DNA of 64,000 nucleotides, taken from positions 26,167 to 90,166 of the forward strand of contig JALFWW010000005.1 of the NCBI GenBank assembly GCA_022786605.1. The letters are read 5' to 3'. How positions within the stretch are numbered: position 1 is the stretch's first letter; every line of letters begins with the position of its first letter. This stretch comes from Clostridia bacterium. Lineage in GTDB: Bacteria; Bacillota; Clostridia; Lachnospirales; Anaerotignaceae. Of this stretch, positions 9,701-18,406 are shown in pieces. A model generated the notes under the pieces. That model saw nothing but the letters and a program-made list of their open reading frames with translations, was not told the origin of the DNA and did no database searches. Both the position numbers and the translations under genes were made by a program.

Positions 9701-10990
9701 TTATAATATGGTTGATTTCCGGCTGTCCAGATTTTCTTCCCATACAAGAGCACCTTTATACATGGTCATCTTGCATTTGCCAGATACTTCCCAGCCGGTG
9801 AAAGGGGTACTTTTGCCCATGGAGCAGAACGCCGCAGGGTCGATGGTGTAAGTTTCATTCAGATCGTACACCGTCAGGTTGGCAGGCATGCCAACAGCAA
9901 GCGGTGTGCCGATGCCAAATCGTTTGGATGGATTTGTGTGCATCAGATCAATGAGCTTATTTAAGGTAAGAACTCCTTTTTTCACCAGATGGGTATACAA
10001 AATGGGGAAGGCTGTTTCCAATCCTACAATGCCCATCATGCTCTTTTCTAATCCCTTGCTTTTTTCTTCAGCGGAGTGGGGCGCATGGTCGGTGGCGATC
10101 ATGTCGATAGTGCCGTCCAGAATCCCTGCGATAAGGGCATCCTGATCTGCTTTGCTGCGCAGAGGGGGATTCATTTTGAATCTGCCGTCCTCCTGCAAAT
10201 CCATATCGGTCAGTACCAGATAATGGGGACCTGTTTCGCAGGAAACGGGAAGACCTTCTTTTTTCGCCTGACGGATGAGTTCAACGCCTTCTTTGGTGGA
10301 GATGTGGCAGACATGATAGTCACATCCTGTTTCTCTTACCAAAGCGATGTCACGCTCGATCTGTTTCCATTCACTTTCGGAGCAGATACCTTTGTGTCCG
10401 TGTTTGGCACAATATTCGCCTGCATGAATATAGCCGCCATTGAGCAGTTCATTAACTTCGCAGTGTGCGGCTACCATTTTGTCAAGTTGTTTGATTTTTT
10501 TCATAGCCTGACGCATCATTTCGTCACTTTGTACACCCCGACCATCGTCGGAAAAAGCGCATACATGAGGTGCCAGCGCGTCAAAATCCGCAAGTGCTTC
10601 GCCTTTTTCACCATAAGTGATGGCACCATAAGGCAGGACTTCGATCAAAGCGGTCTTTTCGATGGCTTCCAGCTGGGGCGCCAGTGTTTCAGCGCAGTCA
10701 GGAACTGGATTCAGGTTCGGCATGGCGCAAATGGTGGTGTAACCGCCATGTGCCGCGGCCTGCGTACCTGTACGGATGGTTTCTTTATAAAAAAATCCCG
10801 GTTCTCTCAGATGCGTATGAACATCAATGAAACCGGGAAAGATAGCGAAACCTTCCAAATCGAAAACAACGCTGCCTTTTGTGGGTGCGGCGGAAGAAAT
10901 ATCGGTAATGATACCATTGTTGATAAATACGTTGGATTTTACAAATTCGCCCTGCATAAATACGTTTGCATTGGATAAAATGTAGTTCAA
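9701..10990 (-). CDS. pyrC: dihydroorotase
   Basis: PyrC cyclises carbamoyl aspartate. The class I metal motif DVHTHLREPG holds His58 and His60, and DHAPHS lies near residue 302. I choose a TTG at 10990 because AGGAG sits 9 nt upstream and the product then is 429 residues, the usual family length; the longer open frame to 11080 has no ribosome site and crosses the promoter. It is the first gene of the leftward pyrimidine operon. A 63-nt AT-rich gap separates it from carB, and I see no convincing terminator there. Confidence 0.95.
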   Translation of the reverse strand: MNYILSNANVFMQGEFVKSNVFINNGIITDISSAAPTKGSVVFDLEGFAIFPGFIDVHTHLREPGFFYKETIRTGTQAAAHGGYTTICAMPNLNPVPDCAETLAPQLEAIEKTALIEVLPYGAITYGEKGEALADFDALAPHVCAFSDDGRGVQSDEMMRQAMKKIKQLDKMVAAHCEVNELLNGGYIHAGEYCAKHGHKGICSESEWKQIERDIALVRETGCDYHVCHISTKEGVELIRQAKKEGLPVSCETGPHYLVLTDMDLQEDGRFKMNPPLRSKADQDALIAGILDGTIDMIATDHAPHSAEEKSKGLEKSMMGIVGLETAFPILYTHLVKKGVLTLNKLIDLMHTNPSKRFGIGTPLAVGMPANLTVYDLNETYTIDPAAFCSMGKSTPFTGWEVSGKCKMTMYKGALVWEENLDSRKSTIL

Positions 10991-11051
10991 TGTATTTCTC
11001 TCCTTTCTTCTGTCTGCGTGGTTGTTATGTATTTCTTTACAAATTGTCAGT

Positions 11052-11080
11052 AGTATATCATAGGGATTTGGCTCTGTCAA
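11052..11080 (-). promoter_or_regulatory. promoter of the pyrimidine operon
   Basis: On the minus strand TTGACA (11080-11075), a 17-bp spacer and TATACT (11057-11052) form a near-consensus sigma-A promoter about 60 nt upstream of the pyrC start. The short leader leaves no room for a PyrR-type attenuator, so I see no classical PyrR control. Confidence 0.8.
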
Positions 11081-11113
11081 GCTTTTCTTTCGGAGAAAAT
11101 TCTTCCCCCTTCA

Positions 11114-11143
11114 TTGACAGGAAATTGGAAAATGTGTTAGACT
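11114..11143 (+). promoter_or_regulatory. promoter of the purine operon
   Basis: TTGACA at 11114-11119 is followed after 18 bp by TAGACT (11138-11143), with a TG just before it. It is back to back with the pyrimidine promoter; the two -35 boxes are 33 bp apart. Transcription would start just before the ZTP riboswitch. Confidence 0.65.
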
Positions 11144-11159
11144 GAACTTGTCAAATAAA

Positions 11160-11443
11160 GCGGTTTTCTGTAACTGACGGATTGGTGGGAGACCACAGGG
11201 GAGCAGAAAATCGGAAATGTTTCTAAGCAGTGCAGTACTGCCAATGGGATATTTGTATGATTCCCGGGCCTACAGAGTTTCTTCGGTCTGTTTGTCCTGC
11301 ATGATGGTTACCAGCGGTGTTTTTGATAAATGGAAATATCGCTTTTTTGCTGTCAATGAGGAGAAAGAGAAGGAAAGCGTACTGCTTTTTGTCGACCGTC
11401 TGGGCAGTTCTGTTTCCGCCACGGAATCAGACTGTCCTTTTTT
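11160..11443 (+). promoter_or_regulatory. ZTP (pfl) riboswitch with a 176-nt linker
   Basis: The 5' half has P1 arms TTTTCTG / CAGAAAA, the conserved ACTGACGG, a hairpin TGGTGGGAGACCA and the conserved GGGGAG. The 3' half is GTCGACCGTCTGGGCAG at 11391-11407. GACGG of the 5' half is complementary to CCGTC of the 3' half, as the known pseudoknot requires. The two halves are joined by 176 nt (11215-11390). ZTP riboswitches are known to have variable linkers and to switch on purine and folate genes when ZMP/ZTP accumulates, which fits the position ahead of purE. The assignment is from memory of the consensus, not a covariance search. Confidence 0.75.
11402..11443 (+). terminator. riboswitch-controlled intrinsic terminator
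   Basis: GGGCAGTTCTG...TTCCG pairs with CGGAATCAGACTGTCC and is followed by six T. The 5' arm begins inside the conserved CTGGGCAG of the ZTP aptamer, so ligand binding and termination exclude each other. This is a standard transcription-attenuation platform. Confidence 0.75.
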
Positions 11444-11486
11444 GTGTTTACAAAAGGGTTTGTATTATGTTTGAGGAGGTTTATCC

Positions 11487-11981
11487 ATGAAAAAAATCGG
11501 TATTGTAATGGGCAGCGACAGTGATCTTCCTGTATTGGAAAAGGCAATGACTACACTGGACAAATTCGGTGTGCCTTATGAAGTGCATGTATATTCCGCA
11601 CACAGAACACCTGTAGAAGCAAAAGAATTCGCGCAGCAGGCAAGAGCCAACGGCTTTGGTGCCATCATCGCGGCAGCAGGCAAGGCAGCCCATCTGGCAG
11701 GCGCCATTGCGGCAAACACCACACTGCCTGTCATCGGCATTCCTGTAAAATCCTCTACACTGGACGGTCTGGACGCACTGCTTTCTACCGTACAGATGCC
11801 CGGCGGCATTCCCGTTGCGACAGTAGCTATTGACGGCGCGGAAAACGCGGCTCTGCTGGCAATTCAGGTACTGGGTGCATCTGACGCGGAACTGGCAGCG
11901 AAACTGGATGCAGCCAGAGCGGAAGCAGCAGCAAAGGTGCTGGAAAAGAACAAAGCGGTGGAAGCAAAATACAACCACTGA
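11487..11981 (+). CDS. purE: 5-(carboxyamino)imidazole ribonucleotide mutase
   Basis: PurE moves the carboxyl group to make CAIR. The N-terminal GIVMGSDSDLP, SAHRTP (41-46) and GKAAHLAGAIAA are the class I signatures. Length is 164 residues. Translation begins 11 nt after TGAGGAGG. purK, which normally supplies N5-CAIR, is not in the window. It is the first cistron behind the ZTP riboswitch. Confidence 0.96.
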   Translation: MKKIGIVMGSDSDLPVLEKAMTTLDKFGVPYEVHVYSAHRTPVEAKEFAQQARANGFGAIIAAAGKAAHLAGAIAANTTLPVIGIPVKSSTLDGLDALLSTVQMPGGIPVATVAIDGAENAALLAIQVLGASDAELAAKLDAARAEAAAKVLEKNKAVEAKYNH

Positions 11982-12084
11982 TTCTAAATGACATAATTTT
12001 TCCAAAGCGAGTGCGGCGGAAATGGAGATAATGTAAAAAAAGTGACAGGATGAAAATGAGCGCAGTGAAAGGAGCGATTTTCCA

Positions 12085-13122
12085 ATGAAAAGCCAAAGCG
12101 AAAGCTATAAAGCAGCAGGCGTAGACATTACAGCAGGTTATCAGGCTGTAGAACTGATGAAAAAACATATTGCAAGAACCGTGACAGCAGGTGCCATGTC
12201 CGATATCGGCGGTTTCGGCGGTCTGTTTGAAATGGATCTGACAGGTATCACAAAACCCGTACTGGTAAGCGGTACTGACGGTGTTGGTACCAAACTGAAA
12301 CTGGCGTTTTTGATGGACAAACATGACACAGTAGGTATCGACTGTGTAGCAATGTGTGTCAATGACATCATTTGCTGCGGCGCAAAACCTCTGTTCTTCC
12401 TGGACTATATTGCCGTAGGCAAAAACTTCCCTGAAAAAGTAGCTGCCATCGTTTCCGGCGTAGCAGAAGGCTGTGTACAGTCTGGTGCATCCCTCATCGG
12501 CGGTGAAACAGCGGAAATGCCCGGTTTCTATCCCGAAGATGAATACGATTTGGCTGGTTTCGCAGTAGGTGTTGTAGACAAAGACAAAATCCTGGACAAC
12601 AAAACCATGGAAGCTGGCGATGTTGTTATCGCACTGCCTTCCAGCGGCGTACATTCCAACGGTTTCTCTCTGGTTCGCCGTGTATTTGATGTGGAAAACG
12701 CAGACATCAAAACACCTCTGGCAGAACTGGGAGGCAAATCTCTGGGCGAAACACTGCTGGCACCTACAAAAATCTATGTAAAACCTATGCTGGCACTGTT
12801 CGAAGAAGTGAAAGTGAAAGCAGTTTCCCATATCACAGGCGGCGGCTTCTATGAAAACATTCCCAGAAGCATTCCCAAAGGTTTTGGTGCGAAAATCGAC
12901 AAGAGCGCACTGCGTATTCCTCCCATCTTCAAACTGTTGGCGGAAAAAGGCAACATTCCCGAACGTGATATGTTCAACACATTCAACATGGGCGTTGGTA
13001 TGAGCGTTGTGGTTGCCAAAGCAGACGCTGAAAAAGCACTGGAAATTCTGAAAGCAAACGGTGAAGACGCTTACATCATGGGCGAAATCATTCCTTCCGA
13101 GGAGGGCGTGGTTATATGCTGA
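12085..13122 (+). CDS. purM: phosphoribosylformylglycinamidine cyclo-ligase (AIR synthetase)
   Basis: PurM closes the imidazole ring to give AIR. The protein has 345 residues with the family segments [24 protein letters not shown] and GEAEMPGFY-like [11 protein letters not shown], and [13 protein letters not shown] toward the C-terminus. A 103-nt spacer after purE contains no gene or terminator that I can see; AAAGGAG lies upstream of the ATG. Its stop overlaps the purN start. Confidence 0.97.
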   Translation: MKSQSESYKAAGVDITAGYQAVELMKKHIARTVTAGAMSDIGGFGGLFEMDLTGITKPVLVSGTDGVGTKLKLAFLMDKHDTVGIDCVAMCVNDIICCGAKPLFFLDYIAVGKNFPEKVAAIVSGVAEGCVQSGASLIGGETAEMPGFYPEDEYDLAGFAVGVVDKDKILDNKTMEAGDVVIALPSSGVHSNGFSLVRRVFDVENADIKTPLAELGGKSLGETLLAPTKIYVKPMLALFEEVKVKAVSHITGGGFYENIPRSIPKGFGAKIDKSALRIPPIFKLLAEKGNIPERDMFNTFNMGVGMSVVVAKADAEKALEILKANGEDAYIMGEIIPSEEGVVIC

Positions 13123-13724
13123 AAACAAAAATCGCAGTTTTTGTTTCCGGCGGCGGCACCAATTTGCAGGCATTGATCGATGCCCAGAAAAGCGGCGTCC
13201 TGCAAAGCGGCGAAATCGCCTTGGTTCTTGCCAGCAACCATAAGGCTTATGCCTTGACAAGAGCGGCGGAAAACAACATCCCTTCCGCTGTGGTTGTCAG
13301 AAAGGAATTTGATTCCCAGCTGGCTTATGAAGAAAAGGTTAAGGAAGTCCTGAAAGAACATGGCATTGAGCTCATTGTTCTGGCTGGCTTCATGTCCATT
13401 CTCAGTGAAAACTTTACTTCCGCTTTCCCGAAGCGGATCATCAATATCCACCCCTCTTTGATCCCTTCTTTCTGCGGAAAAGGGTACTATGGTCTGAAAG
13501 TCCACGAAGCGGCTTTGGCTTATGGGGTGAAAGTGACAGGGGCAACGGTGCATTATGTCAATGAAATCCCTGACGGCGGCGAAATCCTCTTGCAGAAAGC
13601 CGTTGAGGTCAAAGACGGAGATACACCGGAAGTGCTCCAGCGCCGTGTCATGGAGGAAGCGGAATGGATTCTGCTGCCTCGTGCCACAGAGCAGGTTTCC
13701 AAAGAATTGCAGAAAGGAAGATAA
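13116..13724 (+). CDS. purN: phosphoribosylglycinamide formyltransferase
   Basis: PurN formylates GAR with 10-formyl-THF. The catalytic triad Asn110, His112 ([11 protein letters not shown]) and Asp153 (PDGGEI) is intact, and the GAR-phosphate loop SGGGTNLQA is at 11-19. Length is 202 residues. The start overlaps the purM stop by 7 nt. This folate-using form, rather than formate-dependent PurT, fits the folate-dependent AICAR transformylase downstream. Confidence 0.97.
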   Translation: MLKTKIAVFVSGGGTNLQALIDAQKSGVLQSGEIALVLASNHKAYALTRAAENNIPSAVVVRKEFDSQLAYEEKVKEVLKEHGIELIVLAGFMSILSENFTSAFPKRIINIHPSLIPSFCGKGYYGLKVHEAALAYGVKVTGATVHYVNEIPDGGEILLQKAVEVKDGDTPEVLQRRVMEEAEWILLPRATEQVSKELQKGR

Positions 13725-13729
13725 TTTTC

Positions 13730-14449
13730 ATGGATATTTACAGAAAAGATTCTATGGCAACACTGGTGAAAGATAACGCTTATGTAGGCAGAGGCATTGT
13801 CATCGGCAAAACAGCAGATGCCAAAAAAGCGGCAGTGGCTTACTTCATCATGGGTCGCAGCGAAAACAGCCGTAACCGTGTGTTCATCGAAAAAGGCGAT
13901 GAAGTGATCATCGAACCCTTCGATGTTTCCAAAGTGGAAGATCCTTCTCTGATCATTTATTCTCCTATCAAAAAATGGGAAAACAAACTGATCGTGACAA
14001 ACGGCGACCAGACAGACACCGTTTATGACTTCATCAAAGACGGTAAAACATTTGAAGAAGCTCTGGAAACAAGAGAATTTGAACCTGACGCACCCAACTT
14101 TACCCCTAGAATCAGCGGTATGCTTACATTCGGGGAAAAAGATTTCGCATACAAAATGAGTATCCTGAAAAGCGCAGACGCAGAAGGCAGCGCATGCAAC
14201 CGCTACACCTTCTCCTATGCCGCAACAGCAGGTCTGGGTCACTTTATCCATACTTATGCATGCGACGGCAATCCCCTGCCTACATTCCAGGGTGAACCCG
14301 AACGTGTGGCAATCCCCGATGACATTGACACATTCCTGAATGAAATCTGGGAAAACCTGAATGAACAGAACAAAATCTCCATTTATGTTCGCTACATCGA
14401 TCTGGAAACAGGCGCTGTGGAAAACAGAATGATCAACAAAAACAAATAA
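13730..14449 (+). CDS. purO: IMP cyclohydrolase, archaeal PurO type
   Basis: The 239-residue protein resembles the PurO/IMP_cyclohyd family: an N-terminal YVGRGIVIG, YFIMGRSENSRNR and a C-terminal Ntn-hydrolase-like fold. It would close FAICAR to IMP, the last purine step. The ATG at 13730 follows AAAGGAAG and the purN stop by 6 nt; a longer frame into purN is not used. It replaces the IMPCH domain that bifunctional PurH has in most bacteria and that is missing from the transformylase at 15929. I recognise the family from motif memory, not from a search. Confidence 0.85.
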   Translation: MDIYRKDSMATLVKDNAYVGRGIVIGKTADAKKAAVAYFIMGRSENSRNRVFIEKGDEVIIEPFDVSKVEDPSLIIYSPIKKWENKLIVTNGDQTDTVYDFIKDGKTFEEALETREFEPDAPNFTPRISGMLTFGEKDFAYKMSILKSADAEGSACNRYTFSYAATAGLGHFIHTYACDGNPLPTFQGEPERVAIPDDIDTFLNEIWENLNEQNKISIYVRYIDLETGAVENRMINKNK

Positions 14450-14468
14450 AACAAAAGAGGAGTACAGG

Positions 14469-15905
14469 ATGCACGAAAACAAGGAAATTTATATTTCACC
14501 TTTTTCTACCCGTTATGCCAGCAAACAAATGCAGGAAGTATTTTCTGAACAGTTCAAGTTCCGCACATGGCGCAGACTTTGGATCGCGTTGGCACGGGCG
14601 GAAAAGGCATTGGGTTTGGATATTACAGAGGAACAGATCGCGCAGATGGAATCTTTCAAAGACGACATCAATTACGAAGTGGCAGAAGAAAGAGAACGCA
14701 TTGTTCGCCATGACGTTATGAGCCATGTGTACGCTTTCGGGAAACAGTGTCCCGCGGCGGAACCCATCATCCATCTGGGCGCAACCAGCTGCTATGTAGG
14801 GGATAATACAGACATCATCATTCTGCGGAAGGCTTCCGAAATCATTCTGAAGAAAGCGGCGCAGGTGCTGAAAAACCTGTCTGATTTCGCTATGGAATAT
14901 AAGGACATGCCTTGCCTTGCTTATACACACTTGCAGCCTGCACAGCTGACTACCGTGGGCAAACGTGCGGCACTGTGGATGTATGAACTTTCTCAGGATG
15001 TGCTGGAACTGGAACATCGTCTGGACAAGCTGCTGCTTTTGGGTTCCAAAGGCACCACCGGCACACAGGCAAGCTTTATGGAGCTTTTTGACGGTGATGA
15101 GGAAAAAATCAAGAAAATGGAAACCATGATCGCCGATGAAATGGGATTCCCCGGTGTGGTTCCCGTTTCCGGTCAGACGTATTCCAGAAAGGTAGACGCT
15201 TATTTCCTCTCTGTTCTGTCCGGATTTGCCCAGAGCGCATATAAATTCTCCAATGACATGCGTATTTTGCAGTCCTTTGAGGAAATGGAGGAGCCTTTTG
15301 AAAAGAATCAGATTGGTTCTTCCGCAATGCCTTACAAGCGCAATCCCATGCGCAGTGAGCGTATTTCCGCACTGGCAAGATATGTCATTGTAGATTCTCT
15401 GAATCCGGCGCTGACAGCAGGAACCCAGTGGTTTGAACGTACTCTGGATGACTCAGCGAATAAACGTATTTCCATTGCGGAAGCGTTTCTGGCAGTAGAT
15501 GCCATTTTAAATATTTATATCAACGTGACTGGCGGCATTGTGGTCTATGATAAGGTTGTCAACCGCCGTGTCATGGAAAAACTGCCTTTTATGGCAACAG
15601 AAAACATCCTGATGCAGTCTGTGAAAAAAGGCGGCAACAGACAGGAACTTCACGAACGTCTGCGTACCCATTCCCATGGGGCAGCGGCAAAAGTGAAACT
15701 GGAAGGCGGCGCCAACGACCTGATTCAGCGCATTGTGGACGACCCCGCATTCCCTCTGACAGAGGAGGAAATCTATGCGGAACTGGACCCCAAGCGTTAT
15801 ATCGGCAGATGCGCCTCTCAGGTGGAAGAACTGGTGGCTTATACCATTCAGCCCATTTTGCAGCGGTGGCATGACGGCGAAATCCAGGCAGAATTGAAGG
15901 TTTGA
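14469..15905 (+). CDS. purB: adenylosuccinate lyase
   Basis: PurB cleaves SAICAR to AICAR and adenylosuccinate to AMP. The fumarase/aspartase signature SSAMPYKRNP is at about 284-293, and the substrate-binding TSCYVGDNTD and TGTQASF segments are present. The length of 478 residues is typical of the longer PurB type also found in eukaryotes and many Clostridia. AGAGGAG lies upstream of the ATG. It sits between the two enzymes that finish IMP. Confidence 0.96.
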   Translation: MHENKEIYISPFSTRYASKQMQEVFSEQFKFRTWRRLWIALARAEKALGLDITEEQIAQMESFKDDINYEVAEERERIVRHDVMSHVYAFGKQCPAAEPIIHLGATSCYVGDNTDIIILRKASEIILKKAAQVLKNLSDFAMEYKDMPCLAYTHLQPAQLTTVGKRAALWMYELSQDVLELEHRLDKLLLLGSKGTTGTQASFMELFDGDEEKIKKMETMIADEMGFPGVVPVSGQTYSRKVDAYFLSVLSGFAQSAYKFSNDMRILQSFEEMEEPFEKNQIGSSAMPYKRNPMRSERISALARYVIVDSLNPALTAGTQWFERTLDDSANKRISIAEAFLAVDAILNIYINVTGGIVVYDKVVNRRVMEKLPFMATENILMQSVKKGGNRQELHERLRTHSHGAAAKVKLEGGANDLIQRIVDDPAFPLTEEEIYAELDPKRYIGRCASQVEELVAYTIQPILQRWHDGEIQAELKV

Positions 15906-15928
15906 AAATTTCGAAGGAGAGAAGCGGT

Positions 15929-17113
15929 ATGAAAGAATTTGAATTGAAATATGGTTGTAACCCCAACCAGAAACCGGCAAAAATCTTTATGGCGGACGGC
16001 AGTGATTTGCCCATTGAAATTCTCAACGGCAAACCGGGTTATATCAACTTTTTGGACGCGTTCAACAGCTGGCAGCTGGTGAAAGAACTGAAGGAAGCCC
16101 TGGGCATGCCTGCGGCAACCTCCTTTAAACATGTAAGCCCTACTTCCGCAGCCGTAGGCGTACCTATGAGCGCGGAACTGAAAAAAGCTTGCTTTGTAGA
16201 CGATATCGAAGGGCTGGATGATTCTCCCATTGCGCTGGCTTACGCAAGAGCAAGAGGCACAGATAGAATGTGTTCCTTTGGTGACTGGGTTGCCCTCAGC
16301 GATGTTTGTGACGAAGTAACTGCTCGCCTGCTGAAAAGAGAAGTTTCTGACGGTATCATCGCGCCCGGCTACACACCCGAAGCACTGGAAATCCTGAAAA
16401 GCAAACGCAAAGGCAGCTACAACATCGTAAAAATCGACCCTAACTACGTGCCTGAAAAACAGGAAAGAAAACAGGTTTACGGCATCACATTTGAACAGGG
16501 CAGAAACGATTTCAAAATCGACGAAGAACTGCTGAACAACATCGTGACAGAAAACAAAGAACTGCCTGACGCGGCAAAACGCGATCTGATCATCGCTCTG
16601 ATCACACTGAAATATACACAGTCCAACTCCGTATGCTTTGCCAAAGACGGTCAGGCTATCGGCGTAGGCGCAGGTCAGCAGTCCAGAATCCACTGCACCA
16701 GACTGGCTGGCAGCAAAGCGGACGTATGGCATCTGCGTCAGCATGAAAAAGTGCTGAATCTGCCTTTCCTGCCTACCGTTGGCAGACCTGACAGAGATAA
16801 CACCATCGACGTTTATATCTCTGACGACTATGAAGACGTTCTGGCAGAAGGCACATGGCAGAAATTCTTCTCCGAAAAACCCGAACCTCTTACAAAAGAA
16901 GAAAAGAGAGCATATCTGGATTCCATCAAAGGTGTGGCTCTGGGCAGTGACGCTTTCTTCCCCTTCGGTGACAACATCGAACGTGCGGCTAAGAGCGGCG
17001 TAACTTATATTGCGGAACCCGGCGGTTCCATCCGTGACGACAATGTCATCGAAACCTGCAACAAATACGGCATGGCTATGGCATTTACCGGCATGAGACT
17101 GTTCCATCACTAA
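15929..17113 (+). CDS. stand-alone AICAR formyltransferase (PurH C-terminal domain type)
   Basis: This 394-residue protein matches only the AICAR transformylase half of PurH. KHVSP (Lys67 and His68) is the counterpart of the catalytic Lys-His pair of PurH, and SNSVCFAKDGQAIGVGAGQQSR and SDAFFPFGDNIE-type segments follow. There is no MGS-like IMP cyclohydrolase domain at the N-terminus; that job falls to PurO at 13730. I choose the ATG at 15929 with AGGAGAG upstream; an upstream ATG inside purB would add nine residues unrelated to the family. It follows purB with a short gap. Confidence 0.92.
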   Translation: MKEFELKYGCNPNQKPAKIFMADGSDLPIEILNGKPGYINFLDAFNSWQLVKELKEALGMPAATSFKHVSPTSAAVGVPMSAELKKACFVDDIEGLDDSPIALAYARARGTDRMCSFGDWVALSDVCDEVTARLLKREVSDGIIAPGYTPEALEILKSKRKGSYNIVKIDPNYVPEKQERKQVYGITFEQGRNDFKIDEELLNNIVTENKELPDAAKRDLIIALITLKYTQSNSVCFAKDGQAIGVGAGQQSRIHCTRLAGSKADVWHLRQHEKVLNLPFLPTVGRPDRDNTIDVYISDDYEDVLAEGTWQKFFSEKPEPLTKEEKRAYLDSIKGVALGSDAFFPFGDNIERAAKSGVTYIAEPGGSIRDDNVIETCNKYGMAMAFTGMRLFHH

Positions 17114-17138
17114 GAGAGAAAACGGGAGGAATCAATAT

Positions 17139-18401
17139 ATGAAAGTTATGGTTGTAGGCGGCGGTGGCAGAGAACATACCATCGTGAAGAAGATCAAGGA
17201 AAACAAAGCAGTGACAGAACTGTACGCACTGCCCGGCAACGGCGGTATTGCGCAGGATGCAGTCTGTGTGGATATCGGCGCAAAGGACATTGACGGCATT
17301 GTGGCATTCGCAAAGGAAAAAGCTATTGATTTCGCAGTGGTGGCTCCTGACGATCCTCTGGTACTGGGCGCAGTTGACGCACTGGAAGCCATCGGTGTAC
17401 CTTGCTTCGGTCCCAACAAAGATGCAGCGATTTTGGAAGGCAGCAAAGTGTTCTCCAAAAATCTTATGAAAAAATACAACATCCCAACAGCGGCTTACGA
17501 AGTGTTTGACAACGCCGAAGACGCTCTGGCTTATCTGGAAACAGCACCCATTCCCACTGTTATCAAAGCAGATGGTCTGGCGCTGGGCAAAGGCGTTATC
17601 ATTGCGGAAACAAGAGAACAGGCAAAAGCCGGCGTAAAAACCATCATGGAAGATAAAGTATTTGGTGCCAGCGGTGACCACATTGTTGTGGAAGAATTCC
17701 TGACAGGTCCCGAAGTTTCCGTTCTGGCATTCACAGACGGCAAAACCATGATTCCCATGGTTTCTTCCATGGACCACAAACGTGCACTGGATGGCGATAA
17801 AGGGCTGAATACTGGCGGTATGGGTACAGTAGCACCCAATCCTTACTATACAGAAGCTGTTGCGGAAGAATGTATGAAAACCATTTTCCTGCCTACTATG
17901 GAAGCCATGAACAAAGAAGGCAGAACATTCAAAGGCTGCCTGTACTTTGGTCTGATGCTGACACCCAACGGTCCCAAAGTAATCGAGTACAACTGCCGTT
18001 TCGGTGACCCCGAAACACAGGTTGTGCTGCCTTTGCTGGAAAGCGACCTGCTGACCATCATGCAGCATATCGCCAACGGCACACTGGCAGATGCTGAAGT
18101 AAAATTCAGCAACAAAGCGGCTTGCTGTGTCATCATGGCATCCGAAGGCTATCCCGGCAAATACGAAACAGGCTATGAAATCACACTGCCCGCGGATTCC
18201 AGCAGAATCTTCGTGGCTGGCGCGAAAATCAAAGACGGCAAACTGGTTACCGGCGGCGGCCGTGTGCTGGGTGTGACAGAAGTGGCGGATACGCTTGCAG
18301 AAGCTGTGGATAAAGCTTATGAAACGGTAAAAACCGTAAGTTTTGCAAACGCATATTATCGGAAAGATATTGGTAAAAAAGCCCTTGCGGCGGAGGTGTA
18401 A
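17139..18401 (+). CDS. purD: phosphoribosylamine-glycine ligase
   Basis: PurD makes GAR from PRA, glycine and ATP. The 420-residue protein has the N-terminal GGGGREHTIV loop, an ATP-grasp domain (VIKADGLALGKGV near 140-152), and the signatures LNTGGMGTVAPNPYY and CRFGDPETQVVLPLL. GGAGG lies 9 nt before the start. It ends 5 nt before purL, so the two are co-translated. Confidence 0.97.
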   Translation: MKVMVVGGGGREHTIVKKIKENKAVTELYALPGNGGIAQDAVCVDIGAKDIDGIVAFAKEKAIDFAVVAPDDPLVLGAVDALEAIGVPCFGPNKDAAILEGSKVFSKNLMKKYNIPTAAYEVFDNAEDALAYLETAPIPTVIKADGLALGKGVIIAETREQAKAGVKTIMEDKVFGASGDHIVVEEFLTGPEVSVLAFTDGKTMIPMVSSMDHKRALDGDKGLNTGGMGTVAPNPYYTEAVAEECMKTIFLPTMEAMNKEGRTFKGCLYFGLMLTPNGPKVIEYNCRFGDPETQVVLPLLESDLLTIMQHIANGTLADAEVKFSNKAACCVIMASEGYPGKYETGYEITLPADSSRIFVAGAKIKDGKLVTGGGRVLGVTEVADTLAEAVDKAYETVKTVSFANAYYRKDIGKKALAAEV

Positions 18402-18406
18402 CATCT

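Noticed and set aside
11217..11474. 85-codon open frame as an independent protein-coding gene
   Set aside because: It overlaps the conserved 3' aptamer half and its terminator and has no recognisable protein features. It is kept only as a finding.
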